A DNA stretch of 64,000 bases from Nageia nagi (GCA_050084985.1 JBITNC010000001.1:193440001-193504000), one strand, 5' to 3'. Shown: positions 8,641-20,804, counted from the stretch's first letter. The notes: generated by a model not told the origin, from the sequence alone. Numbers and translations: made by a program.

Positions 8641-9200
8641 AGGTCCAACATGTCACCTCTCAGCTCCAAATTACTTTGGAAAGGAAACATAGCCTCCCAC
8701 ATGCCCATCTTTGGGTAACCACCATCATAGAAATCCAACGTGAGGTTCCCAACCTCCCCAAGGTCCAATTTCAGATACCCAAGTCTTTTGAAGCTCCAGG
8801 TATGATGCATAGCTCTCCCAAAACCCAACGTGGGTTGCCTCTCTTCCCAGATTCTCAACATGGAGTGTCCAATCTCCCTGAGACTCAATGTCAGGTGGCA
8901 ATCCTTCCAAATGCCCAACGTGGGGTGTCTCATCTCCTTGAAGCTCTACGTCTGATGGTAAGCTTCTCGGATGCTCATCGTGGGATTCCTAGCTCTCTTT
9001 GAGTCCAACGTGGGATATCCAACCTCCTCAAGGCTCAACATTAGATGGTCAAGCTTCCTGGTATCTAACGTGAGGTGGAAATCCTCTCTAGGGTTCAACG
9101 TGGGGTACCAGACTTCCCCCAAACCCAACATAGCCCTTCCAAGCTCTCTAGGTTGCCACATGAGGCACAAAAGCTCACCAACACCCCTCATATCCTGTGG
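8640..9200 (-). repeat. Degenerate minisatellite in Gypsy-A (CAACGTGGG-type units)
   Basis: About fifteen degenerate units of roughly 30-36 bp, each with a core like YCAACGTGGGRT(A/T)YCY followed by CTCCYNRAGG. Both strands stay largely open across the array, so the minus-strand frames of 163 and 126 residues, with repeated PTLG / LTL / HLML units, are probably repeat artefacts, though the original frame may have been translated after the protease. The same core recurs in the Gypsy-A LTR (12160-12300) and, decayed, in Gypsy-E (58590-58900). Confidence 0.75.
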
Positions 9201-9289
9201 GGACTTCTCCTCTCTCAATGTGACTGCATCTTCTGCCTCCTTTTGACACCATTTGATCACCTCTAGCCGCTTATTGTCCACTTGTGGAA

Positions 9290-9720
9290 AATCATCTCTA
9301 ATCTCTTGCAAGGTGAGTCTTCCCATCGATTTCGAAACTCATTGTGAGTTTTTGATAGGTTGTGTGGATATCGCCCAAGTCAAATAGCCATTGCACTCCT
9401 AAGATGATGTGAGGATGTCCCTTCAAAGGATAGATGTAGAAGTCCTCCCTCACTGTACAACTCTGCAATCTTATACCAAACCTCTCAACGATGTGGTCTA
9501 CCAACGTGAGCTTCCCATTGGTGTTGGAAACCCTGAAACCCCTTGGTCTTCAGTTCTTCCTCTTTGCAAAGCCTACATCGATGAAGTTGTGGGATGCTCT
9601 CGAATCAGTCAATACCATCACATCTTGTCCTACGGCCTGCCCTACCAACCTCTGGGTAAGGTACTTCACCCCATGTAGTGAAGCTATTATACTAGCCAAC
9701 GTTCCTTCTGCTTGAGGTGC
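9290..9720 (-). pseudogene. Gypsy-A retropepsin
   Basis: Minus-strand translation gives VMVLTDSRASHNFID (normally DSGATHNFID, so the catalytic Gly is changed) and then YPLKGHPHIILGVQWLFDLGD, the hydrophobic ILG flap-proximal motif of Ty3/gypsy proteases. The match to the Gypsy-B protease (MVLDVQWLYSLGD) is clear. The Gly-to-Arg change in DSG would abolish activity. The frame is open from the active site to about 9298. Confidence 0.7.
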
Positions 9721-9799
9721 TCCTTACTCTAGGGAATCAACTCCAATCTCGAAATCTAAGTCATCTAATTCATCTTTTGAAAACACCTCTATGTAGTGC

Positions 9800-11413
9800 A
9801 CCTATTCTTTCCCTTGACAACGGTGCCCTGGCTTCCAAGTCTTCTTGCAGTAGAAGCACTTGCCTTCTCTTAACTTCCTCCATGTGGCGGCATCCAACTT
9901 ATTTGTTCTAGGCGGAGGGAAGGGTTTGGCTTTGCTAGGCCTTTCTTTATCAGTGAACGGCTTCCAGTTGACAGGCCCTTTGTATGTCTACCCTCCCTTG
10001 AGGGATTTCACCGTGGGCTCAAGGTCATACGATGCCCAAATAGCATCATCAAGGCTCTTAGGGGAAGATACCTTGACCATCCCCAACAATGGCTCCATCA
10101 AACCCTCAACGAAGAGGAATGTTAACGTCTACTCAGGAAGATGGTGGATCATGATGGCAATCCTTTGAAACTCTTTCACATAGTCGTCCATCGTCCCTTA
10201 TCTTTATGATGTCAGATCCCAAAAGTAATCATTCTCCTTCTTTCGGTTGAACCACCTGACCAATTGTCTGGCGAACTCATAAAAAAGATGATGAGAGAAT
10301 ACCCTTGGCTGATCACCCTATGCTGCCACCACTCCAAGTCATCTCCCTCAAAATGCAATGATGCGAAATGAATCGCATCCTCCTCCACCATGTTAGGGCT
10401 TAGAGTGAAATAGGTATGCAACTAATGTAACCATGCCCTAGTCGTCATCTTCTTTCCATCAAACATCTACACCTGCATTTTATTGATTTTGTGTTGCAAG
10501 TCCTTCTTCTCATCCCATGAATTGCTGGAAATGCATGGGCCATGCGAACTGCTTCCCTTCAACCCCAAAAGCTCTAGGTAGCCATTGAAATTGATGTCTC
10601 TCCTCAACCCTAGATCCAACATAGAATACTCCTTGAAAATCTGATTCGGCTCCAATGGGCTAGGAATTCGACTCTTAGTCTCCTCTTCGGTCTTCTTTGC
10701 GAACATAGGCTTGGATGGTTTTGGGATAAGAGGTTGCTCCTCCATCCTGCCAACGTCCTCCTCCAGGTACCTTCCTAGGAGAGGGTTTGTACCTTGGGGT
10801 GCTCGGTGTGAGTGGGACCTCAAAAATGTGGCCTTTGGACACCCCATCGACCCATGGCTCAGCTTCCGATCTACCCGATCCTCCTCAAATAGCTCCTCTT
10901 TGTCATCTCTGGTATGACATGGGACCTCTCTATCAACCTTGGTGTGATGTGGGGCCTCTTTTTCATCCCTGGTGTGACATGGGGCCTCCCTATCATCTCT
11001 AGTGTGACATAGGGGGGGGGGGTATTTTGCCTCTCCGACTCCTCTTGAACATCCAGATGCCTATTCAGCTACTGCTGCATAGTGGTGACCACTCCAGACA
11101 TGCTGTAAATGGTTGAAATGAGTTCATCAAACTTTCATTCGGTGGTGGATTCCCAAACCGGAGTTGGACTCCTAGTAGCTCTCTGTCTCTCTCTCTGCGC
11201 CTCCCCTTCATCCCCAAATGCATCCTCGTTCAGCAATTCTTCCATCCACGGCCGTCTATCCTCCTCATGGACAGCTCTTGCAGGCGCCTCCTTTGTGTGT
11301 GATCTCTCGCTTTTCCTAACGGATGCCATCTCTCTGCGAGTGTTGGATCTGGTGTAGTAATAGTGTACTACAGGTCTCATGCACAGGCTGGCCAGATCCA
11401 AGCTTTGATACCA
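9800..11413 (-). pseudogene. gag: Gypsy-A Gag with CCHC knuckle, broken
   Basis: Minus-strand fragments. The N-terminal region reads MASVRKSERSHTKEAPA at about 11330. A middle piece at 10467-10847 includes GYLELLGLKGSS. The capsid core at 10212-10421 reads MHTYFTLSPNMVEEDAIHFA and then DLEWWQHRVISQGYS, typical Retrotrans_gag and matching Gypsy-B Gag (MQTYFSLEPIIEADAVQIA). A knuckle CFYCKKTWKPGHRC is encoded at about 9820-9870. Several stops and frameshifts separate the pieces. GC content is higher than in neighbouring elements. Confidence 0.78.
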
Positions 11414-11415
11414 CT
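11401..11415 (-). other. Gypsy-A primer-binding site
   Basis: On the minus strand TGGTATCAAAGC follows the 5' LTR. This is one change from TGGTATCAGAGC, the site complementary to the 3' end of initiator Met tRNA that many plant LTR elements use. It sets the inner edge of the 5' LTR at about 11416-11418. Confidence 0.7.
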
Positions 11416-11417
11416 TA

Positions 11418-12595
11418 TGATGATCCAAAATTCAAATTAGGAGAAAATAAGCAAATTCCAATGAAAAAACCGAACCCTCAAGATGGCAGCATTAGGGTTA
11501 GGGCATCCAAACCAAGCTATCACAATGCAAATAAGCCAACGTCTAGCCAGTACATGCAATAAACAGTACTCCACAATGCCAACATCTGGCCAATGCAAGT
11601 ATACACAACAATAGTAATCCAATGCATGCACAAGAATGATGTAGACAATACAAAATATGAGATCCAATGCCCTTAGCGATAAATAGAATGTACAATGCTC
11701 AACGAATACAATACCAGGCCCAGAAGGGCTGACGTTGGCCTCCAAGGAGCCAACTAGGGCATAACAATATATCTTCTCCCCATTAAAACAATCCTGGAAC
11801 CATGGGATAGTATGCTCCTTTAGAATAAGATTCCCTTCCAATGAAGGAGTCCTCTTGAAACCATGGATAACCACTAAAGTTAGGAGCAATACCTCGGAAT
11901 ACCATCGGGTGGGCAAAGGTGTTGCACCAGTGCCGTAGATAGATAGGATCCCTCAGCCTAAATGCCCTCTAGATGTTGTGCCTAGGAAGGTTGCTTAGCA
12001 CAGCTAAGACTTCTTGTCCTTTGGACTATATGAAAGTAATAATAATTCTGTATAGTAGTAATGAGACTCCAAGGGTTAATATAGCCTTCCTTGGTTCGAA
12101 GTACACCTCAATGTCATCACCCAATCCCCTCATGGCCCAAAATTGGCACCTAGGGATCAATCTAGGCTCAACGTGGGTATCTAGGCCTCCCCTATGCTTC
12201 ATGTGGACCCAGTAATGCATGCGTGGGCACCTAGGGGGGCAACGTGGGTCTCAAGGCCCAACGTGGGGGTCTAGAAGCCTCCCCCAAGTTGGCGCAGGTG
12301 TCTAAATGCTCCCAATCTCAACATTGGGGCCCTTAAGTGTTCATCCGTCCATACAATGCTAAATAGACCTTGGGATTCCCACAATCATGTTTCGGGATCT
12401 CCAAGTATGACAATGACACCTAATCTAACCTTAGGAGGGAGATGTCCCCCTTGGGGCTCACACTGGGGTCCATTGACCCATTAAGTCTCCTATCCTAAGT
12501 TAAAACATGAAAGTACAATGCATAAATAAAGTATATTACAAGAGATCCCAATCGGACCTTATAATTAATTACAACTGTGCAAAGGGGATACCACA
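11418..12595 (-). repeat. Gypsy-A 5' LTR (about 1.18 kb)
   Basis: Outer edge at 12595 (TGTGGTATCC in element orientation), inner edge next to the primer-binding site. 12160-12300 carries several CAACGTGGG units. 12272-12595 pairs with 7855-8177. The presumed target-site duplication is TTGTG (12596-12600); its partner is outside the window. Confidence 0.78.
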
Positions 12596-12600
12596 TTGTG

Positions 12601-14985
12601 ATAGTGTAAAGATTATGTTGTAGAATTCGGTGTGGATGCCCATCTATTTGTGTTCATTCACTTTTTTGTGTATGTCTATTCACCTTTGCATGTTCATACA
12701 TGATAGTTAATTCTTATTTGCTAACTAAATGTTTGTTATTAGTATAAAAATTTAATGATTATATAAAACTATAACTGCATTGTTCATGTGTTTTGGCCAA
12801 TGTCTGTTGAAGCGAAAAATTGATAAACACAAAAATGGAAGATTTCTAGTTTTGTCAATGGGTAGAAATGCTGTCATGAAAGGAATCGGGGAGGAGAAAT
12901 AAGAGTTAATATAAGATTTCAAAATGATTTGGAACTTTTCAGCTTTGAATTTCATGGGAATGGAGTTTAACTATTTTAACACAATGTGAATCCCAATCCA
13001 CAAATTCCAAAGAACCTTGTACATAAGTTTGTAGTTTGTACAGTTACTGAAGTTTTAGGTGTGACGGTATTTGAATTTGTAGTGACACATACAAGAGAAG
13101 AAGAATGAAGCTGAACACCAAAAGAGAACTGAAGTATGAGGATCAATTAACAAAAGAGCAAGATCTTGGGAATAATGAACATTGAGGAAAGAAATAAAGA
13201 GCGTGAATGATTGATACAAGAAAGCATGAGTAAATAATGTTTCTCGCATATGATCAACAAGAATCATTGAAAGGAACCAACATTGAAAGGAAGTTAACAT
13301 AGATTTAACAAAGGGGTTCAAAAATTCATTGGTGAAAGAGTTGGACATAATTCAAGTGGAGTATGAAAGTTGTACATGGCCATTGATAAGTCAACATGTT
13401 CATCTAGTCATTAACAACATCATTAGGGATAAGGACACAAATAAAAAACATGTCAAGGAATAGAGTTTATTCAAACAAACACAATAAAGACCAAGGAGAT
13501 TATTCTAAAAGTGTCTGATGAAGCAAATGTGTGCAAATTATTTGAAAACATATCAGTGAGGTTACGAACAGTGAGAGGACTCGTTAACACCAAAGGTTAG
13601 TATAAGTAGGGTATTCATCTTCAAAGAATAAAGAGTGTATACTTATTTTCATTTGTTTGGTTGGGTACTGATTAGGTTCTAAAAGTTGCAGTTTTGTAAT
13701 TAGCTGATTAATTGAAATTGGTTGAGGTTCCTCTTTTTAGGTTTCCAGATCACTCTATCAACATAGTCCTATGAAATAATAAGCCATGGCATCAAGTGAC
13801 TTCATTAGCAAGGAGCTTTTCTTTGTTGAAAATGATTGGGGTGACAAAAAGCCATGGCATAAAGTATATCAATCAGGAAGTTCTGAACAAGCGCTATAAA
13901 AAAAAACAAATGTCCTAATGAAGCATACTTGACCAATGGAAGCCTTTATTGGTTCCATCATTGAGGGAAAGGTTTTTCAATTCCACCAATATTAATAATT
14001 TCACCTATAGATGAGAAACTCTCCCCAAGTCCTGAGTACTCTTTGAGTCTCAAGTCGAGTTTTTGGATGCAAGCCAACTCTGGTCCCTGAGATGGTTTTT
14101 ATTAATTTTTTAAATAATAAATAAATATAAATCTTAATTAAAATATTTTTAAATGAATGTAAATATATAATGTTTCTGAATCCAACACTTTTTTTTTTTT
14201 CCGAGTCCTAAATCCAAGCCCCAAGGGGACCTTCTCTAGTTTGGGGTGTGTCCGACTTTCTCAACTATGGTTTCACCTAATTCAAATGATGTGAATAATC
14301 TGAATTCTATTTGAAATCCCTTAGATGAGCTGACACATTTTAAAAGATAATATTGATATTAGGTAATCATTTGAAAGAGCTTTTAGGTTTATCTATCTCA
14401 TCCCAGTTGGATTCATGGAATCAAAGGTATCATCTCAAGCTTGCACAAAGTCATTGTCTGAGCCGTAACATTGAGACTAAAGTCAACAGTCCCATTTTTT
14501 TTGCTTGAACTCAAACTTGGCAAAAGAGCTCAGCAAAGAATCGGTTAAGACTTGTCTAGAGTTTACATACCAAAAACCATATAATTTAACAAACTTGGCA
14601 AAAATAACTGTTAAGTGTTATACATCCCTCAACAATAATGTTGGTGACACAAAAACCTAATCAAATTAATCATATAAATGAGAATTGTATTGTCTAGACA
14701 AAAATGTGTTGAATATGCAAATTTTGTGTATATAGATTTTTGTATTTTATTTTGTTTTTCATGGTCAACCTCTACTATATTGTATTTCTTTTTGGCTACT
14801 TGTTCATTTTAGGGCTTTGGCCCTTTATTGTATCTTTCAGTTTGATTAAATTTTAGGGAGGGCCACCTTGGGCCCTGCTTGCTACTTCATCACACATGTA
14901 CTCCCAAGTCCCATTGACTGCTTTTGGTTACCCGTGGACATTAATATATTTTCTTTCTTTCTTTTCTACTGACATGATATAGATT
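12601..14985. other. Low-copy-looking spacer without a supported gene
   Basis: About 2.4 kb with no LTR, transposon domain or tandem repeat seen. Short ORFs (for example minus 13055-13348) lack recognisable composition or motifs and are broken in the alternative frames. It may be intron or intergenic DNA of the gene relic whose exon-like pieces lie at 14991-16132. Confidence 0.4.
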
Positions 14986-14990
14986 TTCAG

Positions 14991-15199
14991 TGTTTAGAGC
15001 CAAGCTTGCTGAACTCATAGGACTTGCATCCATAGGCTTGGGGAACAAGTGGTCAGTAGTTGTAGACTGAAGAGATGAGGGAGGATGGATACAATGGATT
15101 GAAAGGTTCTATCAGAGGAGACATGGATTATACGTGTCGAGTGTTGGCTTAGTAGCATCCATTGAACCAGTAAGAGGGAGTTTTACCTGCACATACTAA
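14991..15199 (+). pseudogene. Exon-like segment 1 of an unrecognised plant gene
   Basis: A TTTTCAG acceptor-like site precedes a frame reading FRAKLAELIGLASIGLGNKW, one TGA (15068-15070), then GGWIQWIERFYQRRHGLYVS and SVGLVASIEPVRGSFTCTY before a TAA. Amino-acid composition, a single stop in a CGA-like context and the acceptor argue for a real but decayed coding exon. I do not recognise the family. No transposon motif is present. It lies about 750 bp upstream of a second exon-like segment on the same strand. Confidence 0.4.
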
Positions 15200-15950
15200 G
15201 AGTCTGAATTTGATGGCTAACCAAATTTCAATGTGTGAGAAATAAAAGCCATGTGCCATGTGGGCCTTGAGTAGGAGGATGTGGATGATAGAGTTCATGT
15301 TTCCACAACTTTATTTTTCTCTTTGGTTTTGCCATTAATTTATAATCCACAGCTGTTTTGTCTATTCGTCTATTAATGGTTGCATGGGATCTAGTTTGAA
15401 ATAATTGATACATGTGGAATGCCAGTTAAAGACAGGAGTTCTGAGAGATAGTAGTAGAAAGTAGATATTTTCTGTAGTCATTTGATATCAACATTAGAGT
15501 TAGAATTAATGCTATATTACATTTCTCTCTTTTTTGTTTCCCTTTATTGTCTTAGGAGGTCTAAGTTTGAGCAAGGAAAACTATTCAGGTGATACTTCTC
15601 AAGAGTTGTAATTTACTGTTCGAGTTATTTGCGTTTTAAATTCATGCTAGAGTTCATTAATTTTGATGGAAATTGTGGTCCAACAACTTACAATGCTATT
15701 ATTTGCAGTTTCTATTTTATGGAAACATTTGGCTTGAGCCGCTAAAAAAATCATAATTCAGAGCTGTGCTTGTGTACATAAATATGTTATTATTTTCAAA
15801 GGATTTATGCTTAATCTGTAACTTTTGTTGTAGTTGACTGGCAACATTTGAAGGGAGGCTTATGTTGATACAGTTGAATGCTTATAGTAAGATATATAAG
15901 CTCCTTATGATGTGATTTGTAATTGATGTTTCTGTGCATGGAAATACAAG

Positions 15951-16132
15951 GGTCCGATTAAATTGCCACCAGACAGTGATGACACACTTTTCCGGGCAGA
16001 TTTCATTAGAGAGATCAATCAGCTACTAGAGGAGCTAAAAGGGTTCAAAAATAGTAATACCATGGCGGGTTCGGATCCTCAATCAATTGCAATCAGCTTG
16101 AAACTGCAAGAGAAAGAAAGGACCATTCGGCA
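15951..16132 (+). pseudogene. Exon-like segment 2 of an unrecognised plant gene
   Basis: The frame (GPIKLPPDSDDTLFRADF, then REINQLLEELKGFK and ISLKLQEKERTIRQ) is open and is bounded by ATACAAG (acceptor-like) and CAG|GTAAAAG, a strong plant 5' splice site at 16132/16133. The charged, leucine-spaced sequence suggests a coiled coil. Reading through the donor extends the frame to 16175. It could be an exon of a functional gene lying mostly outside the window or, more likely, a relic, because segment 1 carries a stop. Function unknown. Confidence 0.45.
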
Positions 16133-16175
16133 GGTAAAAGCTTTGAGAGATTTGGCGATATCTCTAAAATGGTAG

Positions 16176-17424
16176 AAGTTGGGGAGCAGACCTGATTTAC
16201 TTTACTGACAATTTTTATTTCATGTAATATACGTATCATCACAAGGGAACGTTTTGACTCTTCCATTACTGATTGTCAAGCTTGCTTTGCATGCTATCCA
16301 ATCAGTAAAATGCTTCAAAGTACACATTCATCTTGTCCAAATGAGTGCCCTATTCGAATAATTTGTTTATTTGTTTATAATATCTCATAACTACAGACTT
16401 CATGAAGTACAGGCAGTTTTGTCTTATTAACAGATTCAAAGTAACGAGCCGTATACTCCATAGAAGCATGTGATAAGATGTTAGGGAACGAGTTGTTAGC
16501 TTTCTTAAGAAAGTCAAGTATGCAAGACTCTATGAGTGATTTACTTTTTAGAATAACAACTAATTTATATGTTATTATTTTACCCATAATTTTTGGTGCA
16601 ATGTTCATGGTCATGATGATATGCATGATTGAAGTTTTAAATGAAAATGCGTTACAAGTAGTGACTAAAATTTAAGACCTTGCTAAAATGTTCATTGATA
16701 CCAATCATTCCGATGGTCTTTCGCTTGGACTTCATACATAATTTGAAACATTTGTGGAACAGCTAAAATAGAATTTGATTTTCTTGGGACTGAGGATGCA
16801 CAAAGAATTTACTGTATTTTCCAGTATTTATCAAGTTTCTTCATGGAAATTAAGAAATGGATGAAACATGTTATATGACTCACTAGTTATGATTAAGAAA
16901 GTAACTCTAGACATTGATCCTAGAAGGCATAGCACAGGTTTTCCAATTTTTGTGCTTCTGATCGGGCATATGCTAGAACTATAATACTGATAACTTTGCT
17001 TGTTTAATCATATGCAGTTATAGTTGCAAAGAAGCACCACTGGTTTAATTGCATATAGAGATTGACAACATCTTGCTTTCCTGCTAATTACTACGAATTC
17101 ACATGATTATAGCATCACCTTAATTGATGAATGGTTATGAATAACCTTCCCATGAAGTGACTGCTGGTAGAAAAGCAAAGTTTGCTATTTTTTATGCAGT
17201 TACACTCATTGTCGTGCATGGAGAACATTCTTTAGTACTGGATTTTCTCAAATTTTTGATGTTTTAACATCTTGATGTAAATAAATCATGAGAACAATAA
17301 GAACTGATGTATACTTAGCAATCCAAATGAAGCCATAAGAACAATATGAACCAATGCATGCTTACCAAATATAGGGTTGTCTCAAAGCTGGGACTTAAAA
17401 TTCCCATAGCAAGAGGCACAAAAA
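16176..17424. other. Spacer between exon-like segment and Gypsy-C
   Basis: AT-rich, with no ORF, repeat or splice-bounded exon that I can support. It ends where the Gypsy-C LTR begins (TGATGAGTAATTTATTG at 17425). Confidence 0.4.
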
Positions 17425-18386
17425 TGATGAGTAATTTATTGTATTCCAAATTCCCCTAGGGTTGTCACTACCCTCCCCCTAGTGAACGTCCCACCTATTA
17501 TTGTGAAGGGACCAGTTAGCTTGAAGAGCTGGTATTCCAACATTCAGGGCAGATTTAGTTTCCCTTCACTAGTTTTGAAAGACAATATCTGACTCCTTCA
17601 TTTAATTAATCAAATTCGGGCAGTGTTCTAAGGTTGTATGCTATTGAGCTCTATTCTTTTAGTTGCATCTATTTCAAGCAAAATTGTAAAAAGCAAACAA
17701 ACGGAATTGAAAGTTGCAGAATTGAAATTGCAGGAATCTTAAATGTTGAAAGAGACAAAAACTTGAAATCACCACACTGAAAGTAAACTCACACATGAAC
17801 TGAAAAGTATAGTAAACTAAACGAGTCTTCTACCATTTGGAGTGGGCCTTTGCTCCCCTTCGTGGAAGACTGAAAGAACTCAGTACTTGAAACTCTTCAA
17901 AAGATTACTTTATTACTGCATGCAAATCATCTCACAAAAGAAGTGCTTGATGGATCCAATACAAAGCTTATTCTCACAGAATAACAGTCTATTCACACAA
18001 TAATTTCTTAACCCCCTCTACCGTCAACAACTAAGGTATAAGTATCCTCCATTGTTTAACAATAGGTCGGTTAAAAATAATAGTAATCTGAACTACCTTC
18101 TGTTATAGAAACTTAATCTCTTATTCCTATCATCAAAGCTAACTAATACTCAAATTAACATACTAAAACGTGCACACTCTTATTGAAGGAGAGCTACAAT
18201 CTCTTAAGAAAAGGGTGGCTCATCCTAATGAGCTAGCACTACTCTAACTAAGACAAATGGTTCAACGTATTTGATTTGGAGTCAAACATACTCCACAAAA
18301 CAAGAATTGACTCTGATAATATTAGTATGTTTGGAGCCATGCTTTTACAGACTAAATTTGGAATAGCTCTAATTACACAAATGTCA
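17425..18386 (-). repeat. Gypsy-C 3' LTR
   Basis: About 960 bp matching 55462-56405 with many substitutions and small indels. The inner edge near 18386 is set by where the similarity ends (CACAAATGTCAGAATTA). No clear polypurine tract borders it, so the edge is approximate. Confidence 0.8.
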
Positions 18387-19260
18387 GAATTAATCATTGT
18401 TCGGCTCTTGGAGTTCCAAGGATGCGAAAGGTGGTCGAGGGTAATGCAAGACGACTTATTTGAACACACAAATTGAAAAATTTAACATGCAAACTATTTA
18501 ATGCCTAATAATGATGAAAATGACATACCAATTAATATAATGGCTAGCAGACTTGATGGGTACGGTCGCACATTCGTTGATTCGTGTGAAAGCGACTAAG
18601 GCAAGATATGTTGATATCATGCCTTGGATAGAGCGCATGGGATCGAACATCGCCATAACCTTCCAGAGTGAAAAAGATACATTGGCGGACATGTGGTGCC
18701 TGAGGTGAGGTGAGGTGAGGCATGTGATGGATGGACTTCAGCGTGCCTTGTATAAATAAGCACGGATTAAGGAGAATAGTTGTTCTCCAATTAATCTAGT
18801 GCAATACTATTAGTAGCACAAGATGCAGATAAAGTCACATCCGTCTATGCCAATGCCACATGTGAAAAGATGTCTTGTTTGTTGCACGCCAATGTCATGA
18901 TAAGCGCATCGTCTAGAAAATGGGTGCACATAATCAATCCAAAGTCTAGTCTGGTGCATTGTAAAAAAGTCGTGATGAGAAAAACAGGAAGCTCTTGACA
19001 ATGTCTAGAGAAATGCCATTTGCAGCTATAGTTTTGCCACCTATGTAGGATTCACGTAACTCCTGACACTAATAGCTTTAGTGAAATGGAAGTCTTGCAC
19101 ATGACTTGATTTTTTTTTTTTTACTATTTTGAACTTGTGTCTCCAATGTCAGTGGTTTGCATCCAGTAAGCACCAGTCATCTTGGTTTTCACTTAATGAC
19201 TGCCACATTCACTGGAGTCACTTATTACTAAGATTGATCATCGGAGTTATTCATACCTGA
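18387..19260 (-). other. Gypsy-C long 3' untranslated region
   Basis: Non-coding stretch between the integrase end and the 3' LTR. It includes a short (GGTGA)n run at about 18700-18721. No domain was recognised. Long 3' non-coding regions are known in Athila-like elements. Confidence 0.45.
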
Positions 19261-19637
19261 GGAAGGCGAGCCTTCCTCGGATACTTCTAGATCTTCCATC
19301 TTCAACTGCTGAGTGAACTACCCCTTAATCATTGGCACAATGTATGGCCGAAGTTGATGCGCATTAATGAGGAGAACCCTCCAAGGTTGTCAATCGGTTG
19401 TAGTTGTACTGAACCATTAGGGAATATTCGAAGAATCTTATACGGTCCCATCCACCATGTATGGAGCTTCCCTATAAAATCATTATAGGGAGAATCAAAT
19501 AATAAGGTCCATTCTCCTACCCAAAACTAGTTCTATTTCAGATTCTTATCATGCCATAGCTTCTGTTGATGTTGAATGATCTCAGTAGTATGCAATGCCT
19601 CCATTCTTATTTCATCTAGCTCATTCAGCTATAGTAG
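19261..19637 (-). pseudogene. Gypsy-C integrase C-terminal part
   Basis: Minus-strand translation directly continues the integrase frame interrupted by Gypsy-D: LNELDEIRMEALHTTEIIQ, then LWHDKNLK, FWVGEWTLLFDSPY and GPYKILRIFPNGSVQLQPI. This is the usual integrase C-terminal region (GDLVLLF, G.L...W.GPY.V). One TAG just after the D insertion and other stops make it non-functional. 19633-19637 (AGTAG) is the left TSD of Gypsy-D. Confidence 0.78.
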
Positions 19638-20764
19638 TGATCCATAAACTATAAGATTAAACAATTTCAATTTAATCTTCTCTTAAGATCAATTCACACT
19701 TAAAACAATTAAGTGCTTGTAAAGGAAATTCAGGAAAACAAATTGTAAACACAGAGAAGAGAAAAGCATTCACCAAAGAAGAGACAAGCAAGATTTATCC
19801 TGGTTCACCCGTGTGTGGGCTAAATCTAGCTCAAAAGCTCTCTACTATCAATGGGGGAATCACTTTACAAGGCCTCCAAGGTCCTTCAAAACCTCCTCTC
19901 ACATTCATAACACAATCCTAGCTCTGAAAATCACAAGAAAACTGAAACACTTCTCGAAATCCTCCTTCTTCCTTTTCTTCTACAATTTGCTCCCCTTTTA
20001 TACAATTTTTGGAGCTAAAATTGGGGAGAATTACAACTAGGAAATTAGGTAAAAAAAATACATTTTTAGATACCCATTAACCTCCTTGATCTTCCTATCA
20101 AATTTGGGTTCAATTGGTTGCAAAAATATCCAAAAAATGGGCTCTGAAATTGAAAAACACACTCTCTGGACTGTTTCCAGGTTTACAAGATTAATCAGCC
20201 CAAAAATAGGACCTTAGGTGAATCAAAAATCACAAAAAACCTTTGAAAAATGTCGAAATACGTTAAAATACTCCAAAACTGGGCGGGTGCATTGTGGTGC
20301 TAACATGTGGCACGTTTTGGGCAACGGTCAAACTTGGTTGAGCGACGGCTAGTTGACTGGGTAGGCAGTCTGTGTGGCGGTCTCGTGTGGCGGGTTGCGC
20401 GCTGTTAAACGGGTTGTAGGTTGGGTTGCGTTCACACGGGCAGTCAATAAGTCAACCGCCATGTAGGCTTTGACCTGCCTCCATGTCAGCTTTGAAATTC
20501 CATGCAGGTCTCCTTCGACGTGGTCCAGTAGGTCCCTGTCCTACCTACGTGGGCTGTACAGTGGCGGGCGGGTCCCGCCATATATTTTTTTAATCTTTTT
20601 TTTTTTTCAAAAATACATAAAATGGACTTAAGGCCATAACTTCCACATACGGACTTGGATTCTCGATCTGAAAGAAGCATCGGAAAGCTGAAGACAAGAT
20701 GATCACACTGAACATACTGAAATGGAGATTACTGAATGTTGAAGGGATCCAAATTTTCGGATCA
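19638..20764 (-). repeat. Gypsy-D 3' LTR (1127 bp)
   Basis: Starts TGATCC and ends GGATCA on the given strand, and pairs with 24042-25164. U3 is GC-rich (20280-20580) with a cluster of W-box motifs and a perfect 7-bp stem (TGGCGGG/CCCGCCA, about 20562-20581). Confidence 0.92.
19991..20002 (-). promoter_or_regulatory. TATA box in Gypsy-D LTR
   Basis: Minus-strand TATAAAAGGGGA, conserved at 24392-24403 in the other LTR. A good match to the plant TATA consensus in the expected U3 position. Confidence 0.65.
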
Positions 20765-20804
20765 TTCCTCCCCACTAAGAGAGAGCTTTTGTCCCTAAAA
20801 GCAT

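Larger units (their letters stand above)
7855..12595 (-). mobile_element. Gypsy-A, non-autonomous Ty3/gypsy element lacking RT and integrase
   Basis: Minus-strand element read from 12595 downward: 5' LTR, primer-binding site, Gag, CCHC knuckle, protease, a minisatellite-rich region, a short Pol tail, polypurine tract and a 3' LTR truncated at 7855 by Copia-1. The internal region is only about 3.2 kb and contains no RT, RNase H or integrase motif in any frame. It therefore resembles described gag-only or gag-protease LTR elements that depend on partners. The retained tail (LLEGKQFEG) matches the end of Pol in Gypsy-B and -F, which suggests origin by deletion from a related chromovirus. Confidence 0.82.

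Noticed and set aside
8442-8933. 163-residue minus-strand ORF as an independent gene
   Set aside because: It runs through the minisatellite, and the opposite strand is equally open. The protein repeats (PTLG, LTL) mirror the DNA repeat. Kept only as part of Gypsy-A.
13055-13348. 97-residue minus-strand ORF
   Set aside because: No recognisable domain, no splice support, and composition typical of translated AT-rich non-coding DNA.
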